A DNA stretch of 64,000 nt from Oceanimonas aquatica (GCF_030732065.1 NZ_JAVBHX010000005.1:186001-250000); one strand, 5' to 3'; shown: positions 8,997 to 18,811, numbered from the stretch's first letter. Translations and numbers: made by a program. The notes: generated from the letters alone by a model not told the origin.

Positions 8997-10003
8997 ATGT
9001 TTTACGGACCTCATCAAAATATGGATGCTCCATCGCTTCTCTTGCTGTCAATCTTTCCTGGTGATCAACTTTCAATACTTTAGAGATCAGATCCAATGCC
9101 AAGTTAGATTTAAGAGCAGAGTCTGAACGCATCAAAACAAGCCTGCCTTCCTCGCTGGGGTTAACAATAGCCCCCAGAATTTCCTCACTAACTCCATTCA
9201 GACCATACTTTTCAATGTAATTCCAAAACTCATTTTCACCAAGCAAGCCAGAAATATTGCGTAGCAATTCAACATTAGACTTATCTCTACCTTTTACAAA
9301 AGGAAAAGAATTACAAACAAGGCCAGCGAAAATGCAAGCAAAAGACCACATATCCAAAGAGTAATCATATTGCTTCATGCCAAGCAAAAGCTCAGGAGCT
9401 CTATAATGATAAGAACTAACAGTAATGGGATATTCACTATAAGTGATGATAAAAGTCAGCCATACCCCAGTCAATAATCTTTAAACGACTTCTCTTTCTG
9501 TTAATGACAATATTAGCAGGCTTAATATCTCGATGTATAACGCCTCTACTGTGAGCTTCATCCAACCCGTTAAGAAGCTGAAACATGTACTCTTTAACTT
9601 CAGCTTCAGAAATAGGTGTGTTATTTTTTATTAACCTGTCATCAACGTAATAGTTAATGACAATATACTTTTCACTACCAGAGTTCCCTTTTACCGAATC
9701 GAAAATATGGGCATTATTCTTACTACCCTTTATACGCTTGAGTATAGACACTTCTCTTTTTATTTTTCCGGGGTTACCCTTCATTATCCTTTTTATAGCA
9801 ACATTAGCCTCCGACTTTTTATGAACACCTTTAAAGACTTCAGAAAAAGTTCCTTCGCCGAGTTTTTTACCTAATGTATAACCTTCAATACTCCCCCAAT
9901 TAACCACCTTGGACTTATAATTACAGCCTGCTTCACTCCCTGAGCAGTTAATATTTTGATAATTCCTGGATATTGATTTTTTACCAGCACCTTTCTTATA
10001 CAT
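8995..10003 (-). pseudogene. CK2-like serine/threonine protein kinase, frame split by a +1 shift
   Basis: The sequence reads as a complete eukaryotic-type kinase once one base is skipped near 9437-9445. Frame one (10003 to 9437, 188 residues) has the glycine loop KLGEGTFSEVFKG (48-59), Lys71 in VAIKR, Glu84 in KREVSIL, the catalytic loop HRDIKPANIV (157-166) and DWG at 178-180, ending FYHHL then TAG TGA. The next frame continues SEYPITVSSYHYRAPELLL, YDYSLDMWSFACIFAG and LTAREAMEHPYF. The DWG motif and the last two stretches are hallmarks of casein kinase 2 alpha rather than PknB-like bacterial kinases, and the spacing across the shift matches CK2 exactly. All catalytic residues are intact. 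The gene is very AT-rich (18 G/C in the 60 bases 9601-9660) and starts 9 bases after the fusion gene, whose stop overlaps its AAAGAG ribosome site. It may be a decayed gene, a sequencing error, or a recoded gene. Confidence 0.8.
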
Positions 10004-10012
10004 TCTAGTTCA

Positions 10013-13000
10013 CTACTCTTTCAACGAAGAAAACTCTGACAAACGCTTAAGCGCATTCACAACCTCGCTTAAACGAATGCCGTTGGACGACTTCACCAAT
10101 AGTAGATCCCCTTCCTGCAAATCCTGCCGAAGGCCGCTCATCACGGCTCCAGACCGCTCAAACCAGCTGCATGAAACGCCCTGCTCACTCAACCGCTCAG
10201 CTACCGCTTTCATGTAAGTACCAACCAGATATACCTTGTCGGGTGAACTCCTGACAATGTCAGGAACCAACTTCAAATGATACTGCTGTGCTCGCTGTCC
10301 CAGCTCCAGCATATCTCCGAGCACCAACAAAACGCGCCCCCGGTGAGCAAGCGCTGTCAGCTGTTGAAACGCTGCCACCATGGACAAGGGGTTGGCGTTA
10401 TAGCTGTCATCCAGCAACATGACACGCTTGTCATCAATATTTAACGGCAGCAATTCCCCTCGTCCTTCCACCGGTTTCAATGCAGTGCAACCTTCAGTAA
10501 TCACCTCCAGGGGTATACCAAGATGCCGGGCCAGGATCAGGCATACCAGGCTATTCACCGCAAAATGACGGCCAGCCATTCCTAATGAGTATTCAAGCTC
10601 ACGCCCCAGATAACTCACCACAGCCTGTCCATGCTTGCCATCAAAAGCCAGCAACCGGCAATCAGCCTGCTCATGTTCACCATAAGTGATAAGAACAAGT
10701 CCTTCCGCCTGCGCCCGTACCGCTATTTCATCGTAATGGGCGGTATCACGGCACACAATGGCCAAGCCGCCCCGGCGTACACCTTTGAAAAGCTTTGCCT
10801 TCCTGGCGGCAATAGCAATCGTACCTTCGTTACCACGCAGGTGAGCCGGACCAATATTGGTGATCACCGCCACATCGGGGGCAAGCAGTTTGACGCTTCT
10901 AGACTCTCTGGCATTGATGGCGGACACGGCCACCTCCAGTACGGCCAGCTGTGCCGATGGCGGTATGCTCGCCATTACCGCAAAGATACCTACGCGGGAA
11001 TTGTAGTTATCGTAGGTGGAATGAGCTTCCAGCCGCTCCGAGAATAACTGTTGGATCATGGATACCAGTGTTGTTTTGCCCGCACTGCCGGTCACTGCCA
11101 CCAAGGGACAAGACAATCTCTGCCGGGACGCGATACCCAGCTCAATAAACGCCTTGACGGGATCTTCCACCATCAATACCGGCAATTCCTTTGGCAAGCC
11201 GGCTACCGGGCGGCTAACAATCACCCCGACCACTACCTTGGGCAGCCCTTTCAGTACATGATGACTGTCCCAGCCACGTCGGTAGCAATTGGCAATCGCT
11301 GAATATTGTTCATGACGAGCCAGCTCGAGCGAGGTGGACGCCACATACAGGGTAGGAGACTTCACCATGGCAGCATGGCTTCGCCCCCGTATCACTGAAT
11401 TCACATGCCAGTCATCGAGGGGAGGCGTCAGCCAGCTTCCGCCGGTTACTGCCTGCAATTGTTCTGCATCCCAGGCATATTGCTGCTCCTTATTAAAAGG
11501 CAGCCAGGAAAAATCTTTGCGATAGCCGCTCTGAATAAAGGGCCAACGCATGGCCGGCTTTTCGGGCAACCCCAAACCAAAATGAATGGGCAGCCTGAGC
11601 CGGGCACTTTCGGATCCCGAAGCAGTGAGTAGCCTCAGTTGTAAATGCAGCTCGGTATTAACCCACTCCTTTCTTACAGGAGGGCGAATACCGTAAAAAT
11701 CCCGATAGATAACGCCGGGTTGCCACCGACTGGCAGGGTGCACCCAGTCGCAGAAGTCGTGATCCATCCCCAGCCCCCAGGGCTTGAGATTTTCTTCCCA
11801 GGTTGGCACCGCCGTTACTTCCAGCCGGAAGTCTTCATCCACTGGGGCATCGATGTACCAGAAGCTTTCGACCCAGATCATTTGTCGTTGTGTTATCCAA
11901 CGGGGACCGGCTTTAAGCCCCAGTAAAGTAAAAGGTCCCAAAGTGACCGGGTCCATCTTCGCTTCCAGGGGCACTTCTTTTACCGCCCAGGAAGAGTCCA
12001 GCACTGAAGCCCAGAGCTTGGATGAAGGCCGAAAAGTCTTGGACGGAAGAGGCGCGAGACATGTGCTTCGCGGCGTCGAGTGTATTTCCAGCACAGCGGT
12101 GCCATCATCGTTTGATTCAAAGCGAGTATTGAAAGGCTGACACCTTTTGGTGAACAGGTTCAATATATTCTGCGCTCTGCTTCCCTCTGCCTGCCATGAG
12201 TGACCAAAACCCACTTCGACCGGAACAAAAATGATCCGTTCAACCCCTTTATTGCTTAACTCCAGTTGAAAGATGCCGCCATACTTGGGAGAAGAACGCA
12301 CCGCATCAAACAGCAGATCGCCAGCATCGTAGATAATCGGCCTCTGTCGATACAGCTCCACCCCATGCAAACGGTGAGCAGAAGCACCCAATACGGCATC
12401 GGCACCGGCATCAATTAACGCATGTCCTGCCGCTATCTGTGACTCACTGGGGTGAACGGCATGGTTGGCTCCCCAGTGCACACAGACCAGCACGATATCT
12501 GCCGTTTCCCGCGCCCTGTCGATGCGGTGCTTCATTTGCTGCCAGGCGGTCGTATCCTGCAATGACAGATAAGCCGTACCCGGATTATTCCCGGTAACGG
12601 CGAAACTTTGCTGGGTGGCATCCACCGCCATCAGAGCCAACCGCAATGCCCCAAACTGTCGAAATAGAGGCCGGAAGGCCGATTCCAGATTCTCTCCCGA
12701 GCCAATCTGCTCAATGCCCGTCGCAGCCAGCCAGCGCTGCTGATCAAGGAGTCCGTCAGAACCATAGTCACCACTGTGGTTATTGGCCGTGGTCACCACA
12801 TCAACACCCGCCCGGACCAGCACCTCCAGCATCTCGGGGCGAGCGCGATAGTAGTAGGGTCCCCCCTCGCCCTTATCCACTCCTTGCTCTCCCTGTGTGG
12901 TGACCACGCACTCCAGGTTAATAAGGCTCAAGTGGGACTCTCTTAGTACCGGGATATTCAGCACTTTCTCTGCCCCCAGTTTGGCTGTGCGATAATGCTG

Positions 13001-14827
13001 TCGCCGTCCCAGATTGACATCTCCCCCCCAGGCCAGCAGCACGGACTCAGTTTCAGGCTCTGCAGAAAAAGGTTTAGTTGAACCCTCTTCCTCCAGACTT
13101 CTGAGCAATGCCCAATAAGCCACATACCCCGAAAGATAATGCTCAACATCATCAATCCTTACTCGAAATGAATGATGTCGAATAAAAAAGCTGCCCAGTA
13201 CTGTTTCAGGCTCGGCAAAGTACATGGCAAATTCGGGCCAGAAAAAGCCGTTCATCAGATAATTGGCCCGGGCGTGCAATGCCGTATAAAACGCTTCTTC
13301 ATCAAAATCTTGCAGCAGATGCTGCATCTCAGGCAACTGCTTGATGCGATCCAGCGTATGATGAAAGGCCATGCTCAGTTCAAGCAGGGTCGGATAGGTA
13401 GTTCGTCTGTTTTGGATGAAATCGAGATAGCCCGCGATATTGTTAACCGCAAAACGGAAGTACTTTTCTGCCGGACGATAACGAGTCAGCTCATTCACAC
13501 AGTAGGAAAGCCAGTGATCATGGGCTTGCCAGTGTTTATTATCTATAAAGTAATCAAAAGCACGTTCAACCAACTTCAGCCAGCGTTCATTTTTCGTTAA
13601 ACCATACAAACGCATCAGTCCGAACGCGGTTTCGCCATCGTAATAAATAATACGAAACGGCTCTTTAATGGAAAGATCTTCCGCATTCAGAACATGTACA
13701 AACTGCCCAGTATCGGTGTGCTGCATCAGTTCAATGCCCACCGCCAAGGATTCCATTAGTGATAAATAACGTTCATCATTGGTCAACTCGGTGTACTTCA
13801 CCATGGCCAGCAGGCAAACAGCGTTGCCTCCCAGCTTGATTTCGTTACCGGTGTCTACCAGGTAGGCCGCCTGCTGTTCACTATTAAGCGGGTAAGTATG
13901 GATCAGCTCATTGGCAAGGCATGCAAGGGCACGATCGATGGCGACTTTCAGCTCATCATTCTTTGTCAGCTCCCAGGCTTCAAGCATGGCGTACGTAGTA
14001 CTGGCATGGCGCAGCGCATTGTAATTGGAAATTTTGCGGCCAAAGCAGGGAAAGTAGCCATAAATGAACTTGCCCGACGGCATCACCTGCCGGGCAAGAA
14101 AGGAAGCACCGCGATTCACCAGGCTGAATACCTGCTCCGAGTTCAGCAGCCCGGGCTGACGCCGGCCACCATTACGCCCCGGACCAGCCAGCGCAATACC
14201 CTTGCTGCTAGCCCCTGGCAAGTCATCAAGGCCCGGATCCCGCGCATAGAATCGCCCACGAGTGGAAAACATATATACAGGGGCATCATCATTCACATTC
14301 AGAACCAGTCGGTTACCAAAACGTTTTTTGGCATAGGCAGCCAGGTTTTTCTGATTCAGGCTGGCATGAGGCACTTCACTACCGGCATAAAGAATGGCGT
14401 TGGCATTCAGTTCCTGCTCCAGCAGTGCCTGCTCAAAATCTTCAGAAAAGGAAAGGCCATAGCGGAAGTAGTTGCGCTTGGTTCTGCTCAGAAGGTCATT
14501 CAGCTCGGCTTGCTTCATGGGCTTGATCCTGGTAACCCAGTCTACTCGCAGCCACTTTACCGGAAGAGCAGTATCGGTATCTGCCTGGCGGCATACCTCC
14601 TCCCCTTTCTCCCAAGCCTCTTCAAAATCATGTCCGACAGCGGTTATCACACGGGCCTTTTCATGCCCATTGCTCAGGGAGAAAAACAGCACCATCCTCG
14701 GAAAAAGCGGTTCAGGAATGTCACTTGATGTGCGGGTCCTTTCAACCTTGATGGCCCGCACCCGCTCAAAAAGATGAGAAAGCTCGGCATACGCCTGCTC
14801 AAGTAATGTGTTCAACACCTCAATCAC
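10013..14827 (-). CDS. Giant fusion: unknown domain, helical toroid-like domain, CapA-like phosphoesterase and MurF-like ligase
   Basis: A 1604-residue protein with at least four parts. Residues 1-215 are unrecognised. Residues about 225-580 are helix-rich, with recurring hairpins (STTYAMLEAWELTKNDE, RIIYYDGETAFGLMRLYGL) like an alpha/alpha toroid. Residues about 596-870 are a CapA/PGA-cap metallophosphoesterase: GGDVNLGR, LINLEC, TTANNHSGDYG, VHWGANH and GASAHRLHG. Residues about 930-1100 are unassigned and perhaps a beta domain. Residues about 1138-1604 are a complete MurF-like ligase: P-loop VTGSAGKTT (Lys1251), ITNIGPAHL, GRHFAVNSL, DDSYNANP and LVLGDMLELG. CapA and Mur-ligase-like CapB act together in poly-gamma-glutamate synthesis, so an amide-bond-forming role is plausible, but no signal peptide or membrane helix is seen. 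The GTG at 14825-14827 is the only candidate start I find, with a poorly spaced GGGAG. It is followed by the kinase in the same operon. Confidence 0.8.
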   Translation of the reverse strand: MIEVLNTLLEQAYAELSHLFERVRAIKVERTRTSSDIPEPLFPRMVLFFSLSNGHEKARVITAVGHDFEEAWEKGEEVCRQADTDTALPVKWLRVDWVTRIKPMKQAELNDLLSRTKRNYFRYGLSFSEDFEQALLEQELNANAILYAGSEVPHASLNQKNLAAYAKKRFGNRLVLNVNDDAPVYMFSTRGRFYARDPGLDDLPGASSKGIALAGPGRNGGRRQPGLLNSEQVFSLVNRGASFLARQVMPSGKFIYGYFPCFGRKISNYNALRHASTTYAMLEAWELTKNDELKVAIDRALACLANELIHTYPLNSEQQAAYLVDTGNEIKLGGNAVCLLAMVKYTELTNDERYLSLMESLAVGIELMQHTDTGQFVHVLNAEDLSIKEPFRIIYYDGETAFGLMRLYGLTKNERWLKLVERAFDYFIDNKHWQAHDHWLSYCVNELTRYRPAEKYFRFAVNNIAGYLDFIQNRRTTYPTLLELSMAFHHTLDRIKQLPEMQHLLQDFDEEAFYTALHARANYLMNGFFWPEFAMYFAEPETVLGSFFIRHHSFRVRIDDVEHYLSGYVAYWALLRSLEEEGSTKPFSAEPETESVLLAWGGDVNLGRRQHYRTAKLGAEKVLNIPVLRESHLSLINLECVVTTQGEQGVDKGEGGPYYYRARPEMLEVLVRAGVDVVTTANNHSGDYGSDGLLDQQRWLAATGIEQIGSGENLESAFRPLFRQFGALRLALMAVDATQQSFAVTGNNPGTAYLSLQDTTAWQQMKHRIDRARETADIVLVCVHWGANHAVHPSESQIAAGHALIDAGADAVLGASAHRLHGVELYRQRPIIYDAGDLLFDAVRSSPKYGGIFQLELSNKGVERIIFVPVEVGFGHSWQAEGSRAQNILNLFTKRCQPFNTRFESNDDGTAVLEIHSTPRSTCLAPLPSKTFRPSSKLWASVLDSSWAVKEVPLEAKMDPVTLGPFTLLGLKAGPRWITQRQMIWVESFWYIDAPVDEDFRLEVTAVPTWEENLKPWGLGMDHDFCDWVHPASRWQPGVIYRDFYGIRPPVRKEWVNTELHLQLRLLTASGSESARLRLPIHFGLGLPEKPAMRWPFIQSGYRKDFSWLPFNKEQQYAWDAEQLQAVTGGSWLTPPLDDWHVNSVIRGRSHAAMVKSPTLYVASTSLELARHEQYSAIANCYRRGWDSHHVLKGLPKVVVGVIVSRPVAGLPKELPVLMVEDPVKAFIELGIASRQRLSCPLVAVTGSAGKTTLVSMIQQLFSERLEAHSTYDNYNSRVGIFAVMASIPPSAQLAVLEVAVSAINARESRSVKLLAPDVAVITNIGPAHLRGNEGTIAIAARKAKLFKGVRRGGLAIVCRDTAHYDEIAVRAQAEGLVLITYGEHEQADCRLLAFDGKHGQAVVSYLGRELEYSLGMAGRHFAVNSLVCLILARHLGIPLEVITEGCTALKPVEGRGELLPLNIDDKRVMLLDDSYNANPLSMVAAFQQLTALAHRGRVLLVLGDMLELGQRAQQYHLKLVPDIVRSSPDKVYLVGTYMKAVAERLSEQGVSCSWFERSGAVMSGLRQDLQEGDLLLVKSSNGIRLSEVVNALKRLSEFSSLKE

Positions 14828-14895
14828 ATCTCCCAGAATCCGCTTCTCAAATTCATGGCCACATGCCTGACAACGGACACTACCATGGGAAGCAT

Positions 14896-14922
14896 AAAAA
14901 ACAGGCCCTCATCAAGAGGGCC
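14896..14922 (-). terminator. Intrinsic terminator after the LapA-like adhesin gene
   Basis: On the minus strand GGCCCTC (14916-14922), loop TTGAT and GAGGGCC (14904-14910) are followed by TGTTTTTT. It separates the adhesin transcript from the fusion gene that starts about 70 bases further on. Confidence 0.75.
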
Positions 14923-15037
14923 CATGAGCATAACACCGGCAAGGCACATGAGAACGCAATCACACGGTGGTTTTGGACCAGCTGTCGGCCTCAGCAAGGC
15001 ATATCACTGTACGCCGACAGGACCAGACAACCCCACC

Positions 15038-18000
15038 TTATTGATCGATTGCCCCCTGAGAACCGGTTGAGTCAAATGGATCTTCCATCAGCGGATCCCC
15101 CGCATCTCCTGAGAATCCCGAATCAGGAGCTCCGCCGCTGTCTCCAGAGCCTGCCGGCTTACCAGTCTCGTCTGAACCAGCGTCATTCAATCCAAGGTCA
15201 TCGTCATCACCGGAAAGCAGACTGCCGACCTCCAACGGTTTTCCTTGTCCTTGCTGCTCTTCTGCATTGCCGGACTCCGACGTTTTATCCGTATCATTGT
15301 CTGCAGGCATGGGAATCGTATCGTCTTCTTCATCAGCAAAGAAGCTCAGTGCCCGAGGACTTTCTCCCTCTGAAGCCTCTCCTTGATGCTCTACAGTTTG
15401 ATCACCGGTGCTCTGCGAGTCATCATCTTCCGTTTGTTCCTCTTCGGATTGTTGAGGAGTGCCCTGCTTGAGCATTTTACCTTTATCCGGTTTACCACTA
15501 GGTTCTTTTTCGCTCCCTGCAGAGGCAGCATCATCCTCGCCACCCTGAGCAGACCAGTCAATATCTACATTACTGCCATTCCAGGTGCCTTCGTAATCCT
15601 GATCATTATGCGCTTCCGGATTATCAACCGGCATATCAGCAGCACTAACCTCTTGCCAGCTATCCCCTTCCAGCTTGATATGGGTGTAATCCTTTCCGCC
15701 TTTAATGGTGTAGCCAACAACAGCACCACCAGATCCATTCTCAATCTCGGCAATCAGATCCTGTGGCTGAGCGGCATTCTTTATGCCGTCAACCTTATAG
15801 TCGAGCTTAACTTCCTTAAGGCTTCCATCCTTGCCTTCGACATAGAAGGTGGCATTTGAGATAGCGTGATCCAGCGGGTCCAGGTCGTTATCCGCATTAG
15901 CTCCCGAATCCGAGTCGGCATCCGCATCGGCATCAGCGTCCGAATCCGAGTCAGCATCTGCATCGGCATCCGAATCCGAGTCAGCATCTGCATCAGCATC
16001 GGCGTCCGAATCCGAGTCAGCATCGGCATCAGCGTCCGAATCCGAGTCGGCATCTGCATCAGCATCAGCGTCCGAATCCGAGTCAGCATCTGCATCGGCA
16101 TCCGAATCCGAGTCAGCATCTGCATCGGCATCAGCGTCCGAATCCGAGTCGGCATCGGCATCGGCGTCCGAATCCGAGTCAGCATCTGCATCGGCATCCG
16201 CGTCCGAATCCGAGTCGGCATCGGCATCGGCATCAGCATCCGCGTCGGCGTCAGAATCCGAGTCAGCATCTGCATCGGCATCGGCGTCCGAATCCGAGTC
16301 GGCATCTGCATCGGCATCAGCATCCGAGTCGGCATCGGCATCGGCGTCCGAATCCGAGTCGGCATCGGCATCAGCGTCCGAATCCGAGTCAGCATCAGCA
16401 TCGGCGTCAGAATCCGAGTCAGCATCCGCATCGGCATCGGCATCAGCGTCTGCGTCGGCGTCGGCGTCAGAATCCGAGTCAGCATCCGCATCGGCATCGG
16501 CATCAGCGTCTGCGTCGGCATCAGCGTCGGCGTCGGCGTCAGAATCCGAGTCAGCATCTGCATCGGCGTCCGCATCCGCGTCCGCATCGGCATCCGCGTC
16601 AGCGTCGGCATCAGCATCAGCATCGGCGTCTGCGTCGGCATCCGCGTCAGCATCCGCATCCGCATCGGCATCGGCATCGGCATCAGCGTCAGCATCCGCA
16701 TCGGCGTCTGCGTCTGCGTCGGCATCGGCATCAGCATCAGCGTCAGCATCAGCGTCGGCATCGGCGTCGGCATCCGCGTCCGCATCGGCATCCGCGTCCG
16801 CATCGGCATCCGCGTCAGCGTCGGCATCTGCATCGGCATCCGCGTCAGCATCCGCATCGGCGTCTGCGTCGGCATCGGCATCCGCGTCGGCGTCAGCATC
16901 TGCATCTGCATCGGCGTCTGCATCGGCATCAGCGTCGGCATCAGCGTCGGCGTCAGCATCGGCATCCGCGTCAGCATCCGCGTCGGCATCGGCATCCGCG
17001 TCGGCGTCAGCGTCGGCATCAGCATCAGCATCCGCGTCAGCGTCGGCATCCGCATCAGCGTCAGCGTCAGCATCCGCATCCGCATCCGCGTCAGCATCGG
17101 CATCGGCATCCGCGTCAGCGTCGGCGTCGGCGTCGGCGTCAGCATCTGCATCGGCGTCGGCATCCGCATCGGCGTCTGCGTCGGCATCTGCATCCGCATC
17201 AGCGTCTGCATCGGCATCCGCATCGGCATCGGCATCAGCGTCGGCATCGGCATCCGCATCCGCATCGGCATCGGCGTCGGCGTCGGCGTCGGCGTCGGCA
17301 TCAGCGTCGGCATCCGCATCAGCGTCTGCATCGGCATCCGCGTCAGCATCCGCATCGGCGTCTGCGTCGGCATCGGCATCAGCGTCAGCATCTGCATCAG
17401 CGTCGGCGTCAGCATCTGCATCGGCGTCTGCATCGGCATCAGCGTCGGCGTCAGCATCGGCGTCAGCATCGGCGTCGGCATCGGCATCAGCGTCGGCGTC
17501 GGCATCAGCATCCGCATCCGCGTCAGCGTCGGCATCCGCGTCGGCGTCAGCATCTGCATCGGCGTCGGCATCCGCATCGGCGTCTGCGTCGGCATCTGCA
17601 TCCGCATCAGCGTCGGCGTCAGCATCTGCATCCGCATCGGCGTCTGCATCCGCATCCGCATCCGCGTCGGCATCCGCATCGGCGTCTGCATCTGCGTCGG
17701 CGTCAGCATCTGCATCCGCATCGGCGTCTGCATCCGCATCCGCATCCGCGTCGGCATCCGCATCGGCGTCTGCATCTGCGTCGGCGTCAGCATCGGCGTC
17801 AGCGTCGGCATCAGCATCGGCGTCGGCATCCGCATCAGCGTCTGCATCTGCATCGGCATCCGCATCGGCGTCGGCATCAGCATCCGCGTCAGCATCCGCA
17901 TCCGCATCCGCATCCGCGTCAGCGTCGGCATCCGCGTCAGCGTCGGCGTCAGCATCTGCATCGGCGTCGGCATCCGCATCGGCGTCGGCATCCGCATCAG

Positions 18001-18811
18001 CGTCTGCATCTGCATCGGCATCCGCATCGGCGTCGGCGTCGGCGTCAGCATCCGCATCCGCATCCGCGTCAGCGTCGGCATCCGCGTCGGCGTCAGCATC
18101 TGCATCGGCGTCGGCATCCGCATCGGCGTCTGCGTCGGCATCTGCATCCGCATCAGCGTCGGCATCAGCGTCGGCGTCAGCATCTGCATCCGCATCCGCA
18201 TCCGCGTCGGCATCCGCATCGGCGTCTGCATCTGCGTCGGCATCTGCGTCGGCATCTGCATCAGCGTCAGCATCCGCATCGGCGTCTGCATCCGCATCCG
18301 CGTCGGCATCGCTGTCTTCAGCAGCTACGTCATCAAAAGCAGTTCCGGCTCCCACCAATGTTTCAAATGGGCTAACCGGTTCAATATCAAAATCAAATGC
18401 AAGGGGGTCGACGGTCTCGGCAACACGGGTGAGTGTCACAACAGAGCTGCCACCTCCCGTTGGAGCACCGGCCAGACCTGCAGCAGGCGCTTCCAGCTCT
18501 TCCAGCAGATCATCGCCATTTTCCAGTGCCGCCAGCACGGCCTCCACGCTGGGGTCGAGTAACGCGCTTTCCTGTACTTCGGGCTCGGCCGAGGCCAGCA
18601 TGTTCGGGGTCATCTGTAATAACTGATTACTGCCGAATTGCACGGTTTCGTTATCGCCGTAATCAATCACCACACTGGCATTGTCACCGGTGATCAGCCG
18701 TTCACCGGCAAACAGAGTGTCACCAGCAGCCAGATCACGAATGGAACCATCCGCCGCCTGTGCCGTTACCTGGCCGCTAACTTCGGTTACCACTGCAATT
18801 GGAATACTCAT
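15038..18811 (-). CDS. LapA-like biofilm adhesin with a long Asp-Ala dipeptide repeat
   Basis: A 1257-residue, highly acidic type I secretion substrate. Residues 1-125 are the retention module of LapA-type adhesins ([33 protein letters not shown]). They end in [10 protein letters not shown], where PAAG at 109-112 fits the LapG cleavage pattern Ala-Ala-Gly. Residues about 165-969 are almost pure Asp-Ala, with Asp-Ser-Asp-Ser insertions spaced every 8-16 residues in the last third. The final 288 residues include a folded-looking part ([20 protein letters not shown]) and an acidic, Gly/Ser-rich tail. There are no Ig-like domains, VWA domain or RTX nonapeptides, and no classic C-terminal secretion signal is visible. 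It is divergent from its secretion operon; lapD and lapG close the cluster. Surface attachment controlled by c-di-GMP is inferred. Confidence 0.85.
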   Translation of the reverse strand: MSIPIAVVTEVSGQVTAQAADGSIRDLAAGDTLFAGERLITGDNASVVIDYGDNETVQFGSNQLLQMTPNMLASAEPEVQESALLDPSVEAVLAALENGDDLLEELEAPAAGLAGAPTGGGSSVVTLTRVAETVDPLAFDFDIEPVSPFETLVGAGTAFDDVAAEDSDADADADADADADADADADADADADADADADADADADADADADADADADADADADADADADADADADADADADADADADADADADADADADADADADADADADADADADADADADADADADADADADADADADADADADADADADADADADADADADADADADADADADADADADADADADADADADADADADADADADADADADADADADADADADADADADADADADADADADADADADADADADADADADADADADADADADADADADADADADADADADADADADADADADADADADADADADADADADADADADADADADADADADADADADADADADADADADADADADADADADADADADADADADADADADADADADADADADADADADADADADADADADADADADADADADADADADADADADADADADADADADADADADADADADADADADADADADADADADADADADADADADADADADADADADADADADADADADADADADADADADADADADADADADADADADADADADADADADADADADADADADADADADADADADADADADADADSDSDADADADADADADADADADADSDSDADADADADADADADADSDSDADADADSDSDADADADSDSDADADADSDADADADADSDSDADADADADSDSDADADADADADADSDSDADADADADSDSDADADADSDSDADADADADSDSDADADADSDSDADADADADSDSDADADADSDSDADADADADSDSDADADADSDSDADADADADSDSGANADNDLDPLDHAISNATFYVEGKDGSLKEVKLDYKVDGIKNAAQPQDLIAEIENGSGGAVVGYTIKGGKDYTHIKLEGDSWQEVSAADMPVDNPEAHNDQDYEGTWNGSNVDIDWSAQGGEDDAASAGSEKEPSGKPDKGKMLKQGTPQQSEEEQTEDDDSQSTGDQTVEHQGEASEGESPRALSFFADEEDDTIPMPADNDTDKTSESGNAEEQQGQGKPLEVGSLLSGDDDDLGLNDAGSDETGKPAGSGDSGGAPDSGFSGDAGDPLMEDPFDSTGSQGAIDQ
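15905..18319. repeat. 2.4-kb hexanucleotide repeat array (GAYGCN) inside the adhesin gene
   Basis: On the minus strand the six-base unit GA(T/C)GCN is repeated for about 2.4 kb, encoding Asp-Ala throughout. Third positions vary (GCA, GCC, GCG and GCT all occur). Towards the low-coordinate end the unit is broken by GACTCGGATTCG-like blocks encoding Asp-Ser-Asp-Ser at 30-50-base spacing, giving a higher-order period. Because the unit is six bases, gain or loss of units keeps the frame. Confidence 0.93.

Noticed and set aside
14828-14933. Short minus-strand frame (about 35 codons, MLMGPLDEGL...) ending just before the fusion gene start
   Set aside because: It runs through the adhesin terminator hairpin and has no ribosome site; more likely chance than a leader.
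15781-18309. Second minus-strand frame (842 codons, Met/Thr/Pro/Leu/Arg-rich) inside the adhesin gene
   Set aside because: Same cause: a shifted reading of the repeat. It has no separate promoter or ribosome site.
15905-18319. Regular repeats that could be taken for a CRISPR array
   Set aside because: Units are six bases with no unique spacers, and they encode Asp-Ala in frame; no cas genes are present.
15866-18562. Long open frame (898 codons) on the plus strand across the adhesin repeat, rich in Ile, Arg, Val, Gly and Ser
   Set aside because: It is the antisense of a hexanucleotide repeat that lacks stop codons in several frames; the product has no domain-like composition, and the minus strand encodes a recognisable LapA N-terminus.
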